In this document: positions 24,416-37,778 of the stretch, piece by piece
Layout of the letters: every line of letters begins with the position of its first letter
How positions within the stretch are numbered: the first letter of the stretch is position 1
Source: Aporrectodea caliginosa
Taxonomy: Eukaryota > Annelida > Clitellata > Crassiclitellata > Lumbricidae
DNA: 64,000 bases
Reading direction: 5' to 3'
NCBI GenBank assembly: GCA_020284085.1
Contig: JACEVL010000130.1
Coordinates: 886,001-950,000 of the forward strand
Made by a program: the position numbers and the translations under genes
The notes under the pieces: model-generated
The model's input: the letters and a program-made list of their open reading frames with translations, nothing else
Told to the model about the DNA's origin: nothing
Databases searched by the model: none

Positions 24416-24750
24416 TTAGAGTTATGGTTAACGAAATCATTTTATTTTTTTTAACGAACATTTTCTTTACCGTTATCGTTAACGTGAATCACACTGCCAC
24501 AAAGTCATCCGAAGAAAAAGCTCAGACGTCGAGGAAGACGCGAGAAGAACTGACGTCGCTTCTTCAAAGCCCTCAAGGTACCTACGCGGCGAAACTGGCG
24601 ACTGCTCGAACAGAAGAAATCATCTGGAATGAAAATCAGCGAAACATATATTTACGTTGCTCTTTTACGGGACAACTCGCCGACGTGTTCTGTCTAAGAG
24701 GCCATTATATTGTGTCCTCCTATAGCAAATGGACATGCAGTGCATCGTAA
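24416..24750 (+). CDS. Candidate 3'-terminal exon of gene A
   Basis: The first exon-like ORF after the k array. Behind the acceptor TTTTTCGCTACAG the phase-1 frame stays open for 111 codons and ends in TAA. The predicted peptide has a hydrophobic stretch (IILFFLTNIFFTVIV), an NHT sequon, a charged segment (SSEEKAQTSRKTREEL) and a Cys-containing end (RCSFTGQLADVFCLRG). The frame fits splicing from module k4. I know no family for it. No AATAAA is evident nearby, so this is a hypothesis; it may be a chance ORF. Confidence 0.3.
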
Positions 24751-26675
<1,925 letters not shown>

Positions 26676-26683
26676 ATTCATAG

Positions 26684-27600
26684 ATTCATAGATTCTGATC
26701 AAAAGTCCAAATTACCCAGTTGATCTCACAATGGGAAACCCTGAAAGGGACATGTCCCGCTATCTAGGGTGCCCTATAATTATCATAGGTGGAAAGTAGA
26801 CAATTGGTTGCAGTATGTTATACATTGTCATCTTAACTAATGAGTCTTAACTATGACTGCAATTATTATTTACTAATGCCATTAAGTCATGATTAAAAGC
26901 AATGGGTGACCAACATTGTTAGTATGTTATATGAGAATCTTTAGTACAGGTTATCTATAATTTAAATTATTTAGATACAATTTCATAGCTCTGTTGGAGC
27001 TAACAATCGAAAGTAAAGAAGTTATTTCCATTGGCAAAGAATTCCATTATGCTGGGCCCTGACACTTAACAGAGGACCACATAGGGTTAATTCTGGCAAA
27101 TTCTGGGCGGTAATTACCAATGGATTATTTATGCAAAGGACTCAGCATTTATGTAAGAACTATCATAGTGCTCAGTGTGTAGGTAAGCAAGTGGAAGCAG
27201 AATTAAGATCCCATTAGGTCTATGTATTCCATTAAAATGCCACACCATAAGTTAAAAGAAGTAGGATTGGGAAGAGGACGAGGTTGGAGATGCGCTTCAC
27301 TGTCAAGATTGATTGCAGTCAGCCACGTTGCCAACAGCTCCGAATGGAAAGACCTATGCGATAATAATATTAGCGTCTCGGGTTTCTCGTCCTCGTCACT
27401 CTAATCTATCCGTCTCAGAGATGCAGAAGATAAGATATTGCTGAGTGACGAACCACATCAGGCGAGTTGCAAACCAAGTTAGTCACCGTCAGAAGGCCAT
27501 TCCCTTTTCAGTGAAGTAGTCCTTGATTCGTTTGAGTCAGTAAACAGAATAGACTGAAGAAGACAGGATAATTCCACCCATAACTAAGTCCTCACGTTCC
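26684..27600. other. LINE 3'-UTR remnant and unassigned intergenic DNA
   Basis: The region 26684-26800 (minus-strand orientation) carries GGGACATGTCCCGCTA, the stem motif of the recurrent LINE 3' ends. 26800-27600 shows no recognisable gene; a 60-residue ORF at 27222-27404 has no features. Confidence 0.5.
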
Positions 27601-27629
27601 CACTCCTAGAAAATCAATGTGAAAGGGAG

Positions 27630-28010
27630 CAAGGGTATCGACCTTGCGGAATATCTTGCATTGGCTTATTTTCCAGCAGCGGATCACTTACCGGATCTCT
27701 GCATTGGTTTTGCGCTGACTCGCGGGTGTGGCCCCTGTTTACTTACAGGATCTCTGCTGCTCCACCATGAGCGTCCAGCGCCGTGGTTCTCTCCGCTCCT
27801 CTAAGCAAGCTAAGCTTCTTGTCCCCCGGTCGCGGATATCTATTATGAAGCGCCGTGCTTTTTCTGTTGCTGACCCTGCAATCTGGAATGGGCTTCCTGT
27901 GGATCTACGCCTAATGCCTAGAGCCCTTGCGACCACGTTCTTCTCTAACCTCAAGACTGTTATCTTTTGCAGGGGTTGGGTCGTGGCCGTTCCTGAGTAG
28001 ATTATCTTAA
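27630..28010 (+). pseudogene. CR1-like LINE C-terminal relic
   Basis: The frame at 27728-28000 reads RRGSLRSSKQAKLLVPRSRI, RRAFSVADPAIWNGLPVDLR and TFFSNLKTVIF, then a stop. This is the typical C-terminus of CR1/L2-type elements (basic stretch, AFSV..P..WN.LP, then a short Phe/Leu-rich end). The upstream part, 27630-27730, lies in another frame. Confidence 0.7.
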
Positions 28011-28352
28011 CGGGAATCTCTTAAATGAATGAACCAGTTGTAATTCAACGTGCCCCTATACTATAGCTATAGCAACAATTAGCTTTATAGTCGTTGTAAT
28101 TAGTGGCAGACAGTCAGAGTCAGAGAGACTAACACAGTAAGACAGGAAGAGTGCATAGTAGTTAGATCAGCCTTTCGACGGTCTGTCAGTTAGCATCAGG
28201 CGACGACGGGAAGGTCTGACTATGTCTGATATCAAGAGACACTCATAATTATAATTCGCTTGGGCAGATTACAGTACATTATGATTCATCGTTGCTGTCC
28301 TGTTCAACTGTAGCTATCATCGAACTTATTTTGCTCATTATACAATCGTTTG

Positions 28353-28353
<1 letters not shown>

Positions 28354-28411
<58 letters not shown>
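28354..28411. repeat. AT dinucleotide microsatellite
   Basis: About 58 bp of uninterrupted AT. Confidence 0.95.
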
Positions 28412-28416
<5 letters not shown>

Positions 28417-28561
28417 TTCATGCAACGGACATTGACAACAAAAGCTAATGGAACATTTCTGTCCTGTTCGCGGTCCAGTGTTTTTCCTGCTAAACAGGCC
28501 GAGTATAACACTGCGATAGTGCAAAGATATAATTTTTATAAAGCGTCGACTCGTCTACATT

Positions 28562-28974
28562 TTCGTTGTTATTCGAAAACACTCAAATAAATCAAACTAG
28601 TCTGTAACCTTTTTTACCGTCGCCTGTATAGGCGACTGCATAAGCGAGCGCGATGTCGTGTTTTCAATCATGGATGCCTTCGTATATGTAAGTCACAACC
28701 ATTTATAAATATATCTATCGACGAAACTTAGTCCAGAGACTCTTGACATCCTTGTCATAAATTATGTCAACTGTCAACAAGACTTCACGTGTGTGCGTGT
28801 GTTTGCCTTTGGTGACTCTTTTCCAGCTTACTGCGCATTGTTCTGCTACCTAGTTGCATATAACATTAAACATTACCATTCAAGCCTCGACAACGTAATA
28901 ATTGTCGTTAGTCGAAAACACTCAAATAAATCATATAGTTTGTAACCTTCTTTACATTCGCCTGTATAGGCGAC
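28562..28974. repeat. 70-bp direct repeat ending in an 18-bp palindrome
   Basis: Copies at about 28562-28635 and 28905-28974 share TTCGAAAACACTCAAATAAATC/TAGTCGAAAACACTC, TGTAACCTT.TTTA and GTCGCCTGTATAGGCGAC (an imperfect palindrome; in copy 2 the first base differs). About 340 bp apart. Function unknown; probably ends or subrepeats of an unlisted element. Confidence 0.6.
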
Positions 28975-29284
28975 GTCGTTTGTCAGGCATGACTTCGTTT
29001 GTAGGTCGCAAACACAGTTGTATGCGTTAGGTCCTGGCTTGAGACCGACATGTCGATGACGTGCAATGTGATTCAGCTGGGGAGCAAATGCTTCCGTCAG
29101 TTGAGGCTAATCAGGAGCAGAAAAACTTCGGTCGTCTGCTTTGTGGCCATTCAGGATGACCGCTGCAATAGCCTGTTGGCGGGGGGGCGCCCAAACACCT
29201 CCTCAATCGAATGCAGCCGGTACTGATTCGGTAGCAAGGCTAGTACGCAATCGTTAAGAAATAAGATCATGTAACACTATTGCT

Positions 29285-29720
29285 CTGTGATGTGCTGCAT
29301 TGGCTTCCGGTGCGGTACCGGATAGAACCGAAACCTGCCCAACTGGTGTTCAAGTCTCTGCATGGTGTGGAGCCAGGGTACCTTGCAGAGTATTGCTTGA
29401 GTGTGTCTTCGACTAGAGCAGGACCTATGTCTGCAATCTAAGGGGAAGGGCGATCTGCAGGTGGGGAAATCAAGAACAGGCTTTGGTGATTGTGTCTTTT
29501 CCGTGGCCGGAACCAGGTGTTCGACTGTCATTCCACCTCCAATACGCACTGCATCTAGCATTGATTCATTTAAGTCCATGCTCAAGACATAATTATTACT
29601 TCGAAAAAGTGTATCTCTGACTCAATGTTGAACCTGATAAAGCGCCCTTGTAACGGCATGTGCCGTGTGACGACCCTGTAGAAGTTGTCGTAGTCATTCA
29701 TTCATTCACTCATTAATTCA
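29285..29720 (+). pseudogene. CR1-like LINE 3' relic with ATTC tail
   Basis: Translation around 29290-29400 reads DVLHWLPVRYRIEPKPAQLV and FKSLHGVEPGYLAEYC, the LHWLP block of CR1/L2-type C-termini. Later codons are shifted. The end AAAGCGCCCTTGTAACGG is followed by an ATTC tail (about 29693-29718). Confidence 0.7.
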
Positions 29721-29874
29721 CAATCATGATTGATCTATGCATAATGGTTGTCGCAGCCGCCAATTGGATCGCTGTGAGTGGGACAATTCTGATTGCAGAC
29801 ACACGACAGCACATGCTCTATTGAGTCTATTCGAAGGACATCTAAATCCGTTGCATAATTCCAGGTTAGTAGAC

Positions 29875-30830
29875 CACAAGAACGTGAGAAATTCTGAGGC
29901 AAATGAGTCAGATGGATTATCGACATGATACGACATCAATATTAAAATCCCCGGTTATCAGGAATTCATGAGTAGTGGCAGCAGTGGATAGTAAGGTTGT
30001 GAATTCTTGCAAGAAGACAGATGGAGGACTTGAGTATGAGGAAGAGGATGGAGGGAGGTAGTCATTGAAGAAGGTTAGTATTGTGTTCGGGAGTTTTAGA
30101 GTGATTGAGGCGCGTTCAAAGGAGCGAAAACCAGGTGAGCGGAGGACGGTGGAAGGTTCTCGGGTCAGAGATGCAATGCCTCCACAAGTTGTGTTCGTAT
30201 ACCGGTTAGCGATTTTGAGGGACGAGGAGTGCTATGGAGATGATAACCGGAAGGGGTACAGTCTTGATATTGAGCAAGAGTTGTAGTGGAATTGAACCAA
30301 GTTTCCGTCAAAGTAAATTGGTCTGGAGGGTTCGAGGATTATGCCAGGTCTTAAATATAGTATGATGTAATGAGCGAATGTTTAAGGAGCATAGTACGAA
30401 TATTTTTGTCTGTGTCTTGAGCTGGTGCATTAGAAGGAGGAGGAAGAGGAGGAGAAACAGCAGCATCGGTAGCAGCAGAGGGAGGAGGAGGAGGAGGAGG
30501 AGGAGGACGCGAAGCGGAATACCTATTAATCGGACCAGGATTTGCGTGCTCCACATAGAAGTATTAATATGGTAAAGAAACTACGGTGAGTTAGTAGGTG
30601 GAGTGAGTTTTTTGGCGGCCAACAGTGAGAAAGAGCGACAAAGCAATGTAGGACATGTGGCCATTTGCCTTGTTGCTGTGAGAAAAGAGACCGGGGTTTT
30701 CATGTCTGGGTGTGAACGGTATGTAGGTCATGGAGGGGTTCGATGGGTGAAACTGGATATGGTATGCAGAAATTCCAGACCTACCGCTGACGAGGAGGAG
30801 GAGGATGGACAGATTCATGCTGAGAGATAT
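29875..30830 (-). pseudogene. 5' part of a 2A-bearing LINE, decayed
   Basis: Read on the - strand from about 30818: a hydrophobic N-terminus (MNLSILLLLVSGRSG), a 2A-like core VEHANPGP (30531-30554), a poly-Pro stretch, then endonuclease blocks matching the full element at 42290: LTREPSTVL, FRSFERASITLKLPN, PPSSSSYSSPPSVFLQEF, THEFLITGDFNI and HVDNPSDSFASEFLTFL. The 2A core carries an extra residue compared with GDIETNPGP and has lost the leading Asp. Truncated inside the endonuclease domain. Confidence 0.8.
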
Positions 30831-30837
30831 AAAATGG

Positions 30838-31068
30838 AGATAATAATATAATAATAATATCTTTTCTTTAATAAGCGCCTGACAAACGCACTGCGCTGTA
30901 CATTTACATGTTATGCAATTGAAATCTTAACTACTAACAGAACAGACAGCTTGCAATACAACGGCGCTAATAGCAGCCTACAAAGCATATCCGCCCAACG
31001 GGGGCTCGAACTCGGTACCTCTCGGTCTCTTTGCCAGATGTTATCCAATGCGCCACGGGCCCCCATGA
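30838..31068 (-). mobile_element. tRNA-derived SINE, full copy
   Basis: Reverse complement of the SINE at 9538: ATA-rich tail at 30838-30858, body (CTTTAATAAGCGCCTGACAA ... GGCGCTAATAGCAGCC), B box GGGGCTCGAACTCGG and A-box region CCAATGCGCCACGGGCCCCC. Clearly the same family, with few differences over about 220 bp. Confidence 0.85.
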
Positions 31069-31549
31069 TCACGGCCAAATATTGAGCGAGAGATCAGTTT
31101 GAATGTAATGAAAAGCAATGGAACGGTTCGATTCACGGGATGAAGAAGAGTAATCCGGAACAAAAAAGATACGTGGCCATGTTGAAAGGGACGTCAGAAC
31201 TTAAAGAAGATGATGAAAGTTTGAGAGTGCGCCGCTCGTTCGCTGGCTCCCGCTTTATGGCTCTGAAACTTTAAAACTGATATGTTTCAGGATTTATCCA
31301 AATTTCATTTCTTTCATTTCACTGTTGTCAGACAATTTATATTATAATATATACGGTTATTATTTGCTATAATTATGGCATTTGTATGCAAAACGTTTTT
31401 TCTCCTTTAAAATAGTTATTGGAAGATGTTGGCATTTGTATTGAAGAGTAAGCTGTTTTGTTTGCTCCAAACGATTCGTTTTTGGTGTTAGCTGGATCCA
31501 CCTGCTATCTTCACATACTGCGTTTGCCAATGCGTGTTTGGAATAGAGC

Positions 31550-33797
31550 AATAGATGAATATTCTATTCTATCTCTCTCAAAGTTATCGCCAGATATCTC
31601 TTTATCTGTTGACACACCTTCCGATCATTACCCCATTTTCACACGCCTCAACATACTACCTATTACACTTCCTGAGACCGTCTCTCATTCATTCCGCCGC
31701 ATCAACTCTATAAGCATTGAAGCCTTTCCTCTTCAGACCTCGTCCTAAATCCTCCATCCTCTTTCGATCACCTACTGTCTTCCTACCACCACTCTCTCCA
31801 TGCTCCTTGACAAGCACGCTCCTATTATCACCAAATCCGTCTCCCACTCTAACAACCCTTGGTATAATTCCTATCTCCAGGCCTGCAAATCTTTCCGTCG
31901 ACGCCGTGAGCGCATTTACAAACGAACCCGTGATCCTCAACTGCTCTCTTCCCTCCAATCGGCCACAAATAAATACCATCAACTTCTAGCTACGGCCAAA
32001 AAGGAGTTTTGTTCCTCATTAGTTCAGTCACGCTCCTCTAATCCTCGCCTTCTCTGGAAAACTTTAAACCAACTCCTCCTACGGAAGTCCGCTTGTTCAC
32101 TTACTAACTCTCTTCCACCTTCTTCAATAGCTGAGTCGTTTTGTTCCTTCTTCTCGGGCAAAATTACTACACTCTGTATCTCTCTTCAATCACTGCTTTC
32201 AAAAACCACAATGGATTCACCTTCAGATACTCCTTCCTCCACTTATGACCGTCCACCCTTCCCACTTCCAACCAACGTCAGGGACTGAAATATTCCCGTT
32301 GTTACAATCTCTTCCAAATAATAAACAGTGCGAAGTCGACTCTATACCTACCTCCTTACTGTAAGACTGCGCATCTATTCTTGTTCCCATCATAACCAAA
32401 ATAATCAACCTCTCCTTGTTTACTGGGAATTTTCCCCTTCTCTTCAAACATTCTTTAGTCATCTGCCTCCTTTATATTTCTGAAGCCTTCGAGACCATTG
32501 ACCACAACATATTTCTCCAAAGACTGTCAACATCGTTCGGTTTTACTGACGCTGCTCTCCTCTGGACTCAGTCCTATCTCTCTTCCCGCTCCTTCTCCGT
32601 TAAAACGCGAGAAACCTTATCGCAATCATGCCCTCTCACCTGTGGAGTTCCGCAAGGTTCTCGGGCCTCTCTTGTTCATCCTCTATACCACTCCACTCAG
32701 CTCACTCATCAAAGCATACGCAGTCGACCACCATCTATGCTGAGGACACTCAATTATTCATCTCATTCTCTCCAAACCGCTTCTCCGACTCCATTGATCA
32801 TCTTCTCCATGTGGTAAAAGAAATCTCCTCTTGGATGATCTCAAACCTGCTGTGCCTCAACCCCTCTAAAACTGAATTCATTCTTATGGGCCTCCGTAAG
32901 CAACTCAAGCAAATACCAGATCCATCCATTTCCCTCAACCTTGACTCTGTATCCACTCACACATTCATTGCAAATTCTCCTGTCCGCAACCTAGGTGTGA
33001 CTTTTGACCAGAATCTGAGCTTTTCCGATCACATCACCCATCTTTTTCGCTCTTGCTTCGTGCACATCCGTGACCTGCGTAGAATCCGCCCTATACACGA
33101 CTTCAAAACCGCATCTACAGTCGCCACATCCATAGTTCACGCCAAATTAGATTACTGCAATGCACTTTTCCTGAACTTAGACATCACCCAAATAAACCGC
33201 CCCCAAGCTATGCATAATGCTCCCGCTCACCAAAACCCCCAAACACCACCACATCACCTCTGTCTGGCTCAAAATTCCTGAACTAATAGAATATAAAGTC
33301 ATATCACTCACCTTCAACTTACTTCAATCCTCCCAGCCCTCCTATCTCCGTCAGTTGTTCTTCGTTCAACCCATTCATCTTCCAACCTCACACTGCTCCG
33401 CCCTTCCGTCACCTCGTCACTTAAATTTGCAAATCGCTCTATAGCTATAGCTGTACCGTCTCTTTCGAACAAACTCCCGCCACTGCTACGACAAATATCG
33501 GATCCATCCCACGAACTCACCAAAACCTCACCTCTTGCTATCTCTCCACAAGTCTTCCACTCAAAACTGAAAACACTGCTTTTTCATAAATTCTATCCCG
33601 ATTCCCCTCACCTCCCTCGCCATTTCAACTCTAAACATCATCCATCTGAGCCGCCTGACTGTCTACCTGCCTGACTCTCCGGATTTTGACCATCTGCCTA
33701 TCGATTTTGTTTTGATAAAGCGCATGTGAATAAGCTGGTTCTCGCGACTTCGCTTTTGTGGGCGTTCTAGAAATCTCGAGTTTACGATTATAAAGTT
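31550..33797 (+). pseudogene. 5'-truncated copy of the 2A-LINE family
   Basis: The translation enters at the end of the endonuclease (PSDHYPIFTRLNILP) and runs through the linker (NPWYNSYLQACKSFRRRRER), broken RT blocks and LLCLNPSKTEFILMG, VRNLGVTFDQNLSFSDHI, RDLRRIRPIHDFKTASTVAT and KLDYCNALFLNLD. Frame changes and stops lie at 32286, about 32640 and about 33200. The 3' UTR (GTGAATAAGCTGGTTCTCGC, GTTCTAGAAAT) ends at TTTACGATTATA. The YADD box is damaged (AEDTQLF). Confidence 0.88.
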
Positions 33798-33923
33798 TTA
33801 ATTAAGATCAATCATGCACTGAAACCATTCGCAATGCGATCGTAAAAATCCCCGACCGTGACCTGCATTGACACCGTTTATGGTAATTATGGACGCTGAT
33901 GGATAATGGGTTCCCATTTCACT

Positions 33924-34341
33924 ACTTGTGTCCCGACATATGAAAAGGTACCATAAGTCGGCGTACGGTTTCACGAGAAATCGCGCATATTGACGTCGGG
34001 GGAATATATTATCAAATTTGAGCTCTTGGTATTTTTAGCAGCAGGCAAGCCTAAGGTATGATGTCATCGCTAAATATAGCACATTCACCACTTATTTTCT
34101 GGTTTAACTGGTCACTAAAACACCCACCATTGGTCAGACAAAATGTGTCGTGTTTTAAAAACAAATTTCCCGAAAATGTCCAGTTCTCGTGTTAAGCCAT
34201 GTTTTATCTTATAAGTCGGTCATTTATCATCCAATTTTTATCTGGTTTTCAGCAAAATGTTCAGCTCACTTAGCTGGTTTGTGAAGGCATAATAACTCCA
34301 AACCCGACTTATGGTACCTTTTCATATGTCGGGACACACTT
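33924..34341. mobile_element. 410-bp MITE with 35-bp terminal inverted repeats
   Basis: Left end GTGTCCCGACATATGAAAAG and right end CTTTTCATATGTCGGGACAC are perfectly inverted, and the inversion extends about 35 bp inward (through GGTACCATAAGTCG). A possible 4-bp duplication ACTT flanks it (33924-33927, 34338-34341). No ORF. Superfamily not assigned. Confidence 0.8.
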
Positions 34342-35640
34342 AGTTTATAGGTTGTTAACCTTGATTTAATTCACAATAATCAACGGAATTGTTGGTATGG
34401 CCTGAAGAAGCAATTAATCTCTGCCGTAGCACGTTGGCCAATTATTGGTTAGAGGGCAGAAGGCACGGAGTAAAGCCTACTCTAAGACGGTCACTGTATT
34501 AGGATGTCGAACAAATCCTCCTCTAACAATTGCTCAGCGCCATCGATGCTCTGTCGCAAGGTCGTGTGTGCATTTCTGAACTTTGGAAGGAGGACAATAA
34601 TTATATCAAATGCAGTTGTATTGTATAACTGCTCTGCTCACTGAAAAGAAACGCCCGGTCCTGATCGCCCTTTCAGTCCAACTTCCAGTAGCTTCAATTG
34701 CGCCTTTATCATGCCATCGATGATCATTCAATCAATCAATCAATCAATCAGTCAATAATAGAATTTATAATAGCGCCTCTTCAAGGGCTCTACTCAGAGG
34801 GGCTCCCAAGCCAGGCCTGATCACACACAACCATTCGCATGGTTGTGCGTGATTTTCTTAACGTTGGAAGGGTGGCAATATATCAAATGCAGTCGTATTG
34901 CTTAATTACTCACTAAAGAGAACCGCCCGATCCCAGTCATCTTTTCAGTCCTACTTCCCAGTGGTGTAGTGGTAAAAAGAGCAGTGAGTATACTGTAAAT
35001 TGTAATGAAAAAATTATTCGCGAGCCAAAGAAGCATAGACTAGTGCTTAGTTCTCGGGCGAACAGTGCCCGAGGAAATCCGACTAGGAGGTCTGATCGAG
35101 GGAGCGTCGTAAGCTCCCCAGCAGGGTGCGGGGCAGAATACCGGCCACAAACGATTTTAAGGAATTGAATATTCAATTCTTGCATGGAAACAACCCTCTC
35201 ACATTCACTGGAGCTGCACGGTATGATACGAATACGCAATGCCAATGGGCCGTAGATCTTCAGGTTCAACAGAAGGGTCTGCGACATAATATTATTCTCT
35301 CATACCTCTGATGTCCTGCTCTGTATCAATGTTCCACCTCCTACACAGGCATCGTACTTAGGTTCCTTCATGTCAAATCGATGAACTATGAGGCCACTTA
35401 CTTGGGTCAAGTAGCCTATGTCTATGTTCTGCAGGAACTGAGATACAGCGTAGCAGCAGCATCGTTGCTCATTCGTGCTTTCAAGCTGTTACACAGACTT
35501 TGCAGAAACTGACCGGCGTGAATCGATTGTGCTTTCCTGTTTTCCGTCATTCAACATAATTTTTATGCAATTCTGAAGCCTTTAGAGCATCAGCAAGTTT
35601 TTCACCAGGACTTTCTTTGAATAGCTGCAGGACACGAATT
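34342..35640. other. Intergenic DNA with a TCAA-tailed LINE 3' end
   Basis: TCAA repeats (about 34728-34752) lead into TATAGCGCCTCTTCAAGGGC, a LINE 3'-end motif that recurs at 55110 and, inverted, at 58040. The remainder, including an ORF at 34937-35287 (-), has no recognisable content. Similar 60-bp stretches (GGAAGG.TGGCAATATATCAA) recur at 34864 and 37130, so this DNA is repetitive. Confidence 0.5.
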
Positions 35641-35644
35641 GTGC

Positions 35645-36040
35645 GTGCTATGAATTGACACTTAAATATGAGGATAGGATGGACTCAGAAGGTCAGCAAC
35701 GAAGAGGTACCCTATACAAAAGAGTGGAAATGACCGAGAACCTCGTGCAGAAAGTTATTAAGTGAAAACTTGAATTGTTCGGACATAATCTGTACTTATA
35801 GCATAAGGAAGGACAGAAAGATTAGGGCCCTGGTGTTTGGGACAATGGAATGTTCGAATAAAAGAGGTAGACCGCATAGAGAATGGACAGTGGTGTGAAG
35901 CAGATTTGCAGAAACTGGGTCATGCTGCTCAGAACAGATTCGAATGGAGAGAAATCGTAACTAAATATAATGGATCAGTCGCAACAGTCGCTTACACAAA
36001 CGCCAGCATATTCCAGGGCTCGGGCCACTGAATATCATCA
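35645..36040 (+). pseudogene. LINE C-terminal relic ('craniofacial 2-like' type)
   Basis: Pieces across frames read RMGWTQKVSNEEV, KRVEMTENLVQKVI, KLELFGH and QNRFEWREIVTKYNGS, the standard C-terminal order of this LINE group. Frameshifts and stops throughout. Confidence 0.6.
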
Positions 36041-36079
36041 CGGCCATAGCGAAACTAAAACTGTCTACCTTCACAATTT

Positions 36080-36790
36080 AATCGAGTGGCTAAGTACGTT
36101 GATGATACTTATTTGTTAATATCATCATCAAGAAGCGACACAATCAGGGCCGAAGTTGACCATGTAACGGAGTTGGCTGCCTGAGCCTCAATCAAAAGAA
36201 GACTCAGGAGATATTAAGCCGCCGCCCACGCGAGCGGGGGGGGGGTTAGAAGGCAATCCCTGGGGAAGTGTCAGGACTCCCAAGGGTCCAGAACATGGTA
36301 ATCCTCGGGGTGGACATGACTGAACATATCGGCTTTGAAATTAATATAAAACGCACATGTGTCCAAGCTAGACAGTCGATGTATGCCCTGCGCATCATGA
36401 CGTCACGTGGCCTTGCTATGGACCAATTCTACATGACGTTGTGCGAATGACCACTGTGGTCCGCTTGTTATACACGTCACCAGCATGATGGGGTTTTGTG
36501 GGGCAGCAGGAGCGCAATAGACTACAGTCCGGGATGGACCGTCTGGTCCGACACATACCTACCAGAGGACAACCCAACATTAGAACAGCTGAGTGGAACG
36601 GCAGGCGGGAACCTCTTTACTGCAGCTGCCTTGGTGGATCCGGACCATGTTCTGAACCTGCTCCTCCCTTCTGTAAAGACAAACTCCTATTCCCTGCGTC
36701 CCAGATTGCATGACCGAATGGTCCCGCGAGCGGACAACTTAATGAGAGAATCGATTTTAACAAGAATACTTTTAATGCTTAATTTCATTT
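36080..36790 (+). pseudogene. LINE RT and C-terminal relic, WWGF type
   Basis: Begins with AKYVDDTYLLISSSRSDTI (RT active site YVDD), then VILGVDMTEHIGFEINIKRT, a YTSPAWWGF-like block (about 36470), and NSYSLRPRLHDRMVPRADNL, ending RESILTRILLMLNFI. The same group as the minus-strand relic at 9100-10900 (KYADDTYLII, ASPAWWGF, RPYALRPRPHEYELP). A run of 10 G lies at about 36236-36245. Confidence 0.75.
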
Positions 36791-37548
36791 AGCTTAAACC
36801 AGAGTGCGGCTATGCAGCTTAATTAAAAGAAATATTCATAATTACTTATTTACATTGTGAAGACGACATCGGACACCTATGAATACTGAGCCCATGGTTA
36901 TTGATGATGTTGATGATATCTGCGCCATGTATACCCACATTTTTGCAAACATTTGAAGCGTATCTATAGTCGCGTTATTCACCAAATTCCAGTGGGTATA
37001 CGGTGCTAGCTAATAATTTTCAGCGAGTATAACCCTCGAATACACCACTGCTACTTCCTATAGCTTCAAAAGCCTCTTTTTGCTATCGATGATCTGTCGC
37101 ATGGTCGTGGTCTGCTTTTTCTGAACTTTGGAAGGATGGCAATATATCAAATGCAGTCGTATTGTATAATTACTCACTAAAGAGTCCTAGTCATCTTTTC
37201 AGTCCTGCTTCCTGTAGCTTCAAAAGCGTCTTGTTGCCACTACACGGAGAAGTGTAAGAAGGTTGCTTTCGTGCGTCAACAACAACTTTGCTGCTAAAAT
37301 TAAATGTGACGAAGACAACTTTGCTACTAAAATTAAATGTGACGAAGACCAATTGGAAATGATCATGGCTCGAAATCTTTTACCTGTTGTTAGACACCTA
37401 CATATTGCACGACGAATGACTCTTGCCGGGATTTCCAAAATCAGTCAGGCACAGCATTTCTTAGGCCTGCTATTCAGCCTTTATGACCGTCTGCGCATAA
37501 ACATGATTCAGTGTAACAGCGTTTTCTTTTTACTAAAACGGATCGAGG
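36791..37548. other. Region upstream of gene B, no gene recognised
   Basis: Holds a short tandem duplication of about 39 bp (AACTTTGCTGCTAAAATTAA and AACTTTGCTACTAAAATTAA, 37287-37350) inside a 96-residue ORF without known features. Homology to the gene C upstream region begins near 37549 (GTCTAGAATG), which marks the left edge of the B/C duplication. Confidence 0.5.
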
Positions 37549-37633
37549 TCTAGAATGTCGCGCCATTTATAGGCCTATCGATGACAAAGACCAGTTGAGA
37601 CGCCAAAACAGACGCCATGTTTGTTCGTTCTTG

Positions 37634-37641
37634 CATATAAG
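37634..37641 (+). promoter_or_regulatory. TATA-like box of gene B
   Basis: CATATAAG in the context TTGCATATAAGCGAC, 78 bp before the ATG. The same 15-mer context is kept before gene C at 51815, inside about 170 bp of strongly conserved upstream sequence. Confidence 0.6.
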
Positions 37642-37711
37642 CGACAACCACACGCAACTGCTTGAGTCATTGGAAACAAGTGGTTTCTCAAACGATCAGC
37701 CGACAGTCGAC

Positions 37712-37778
37712 ATGAATCGGGTCGTCTTCAAAATCGTCTGCTACGTTGAAGTTCTTGTGAGCGTTGCACTCTGGACAG
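37712..37778 (+). CDS. Gene B exon 1, signal peptide
   Basis: 22 codons plus one base (phase 1), donor GTAAAT. The peptide MNRVVFKIVCYVEVLVSVAL ends LWT-G. It parallels gene C exon 1 but has Glu in place of Ala inside the hydrophobic core, which should weaken secretion. The ATG is chosen because it is shared by both genes and follows the conserved TATA-like box. Confidence 0.8.

Noticed and set aside
31689..31982. Minus-strand ORFs over the 2A-LINE copies (also 44196-44393 and 45030-45332)
   Set aside because: Shadows of the pyrimidine-rich LINE coding strand.
37263..37553. 96-residue ORF with a duplicated KIKCDED block
   Set aside because: The duplication is a 39-bp tandem repeat, and the ORF has no conserved counterpart upstream of gene C.
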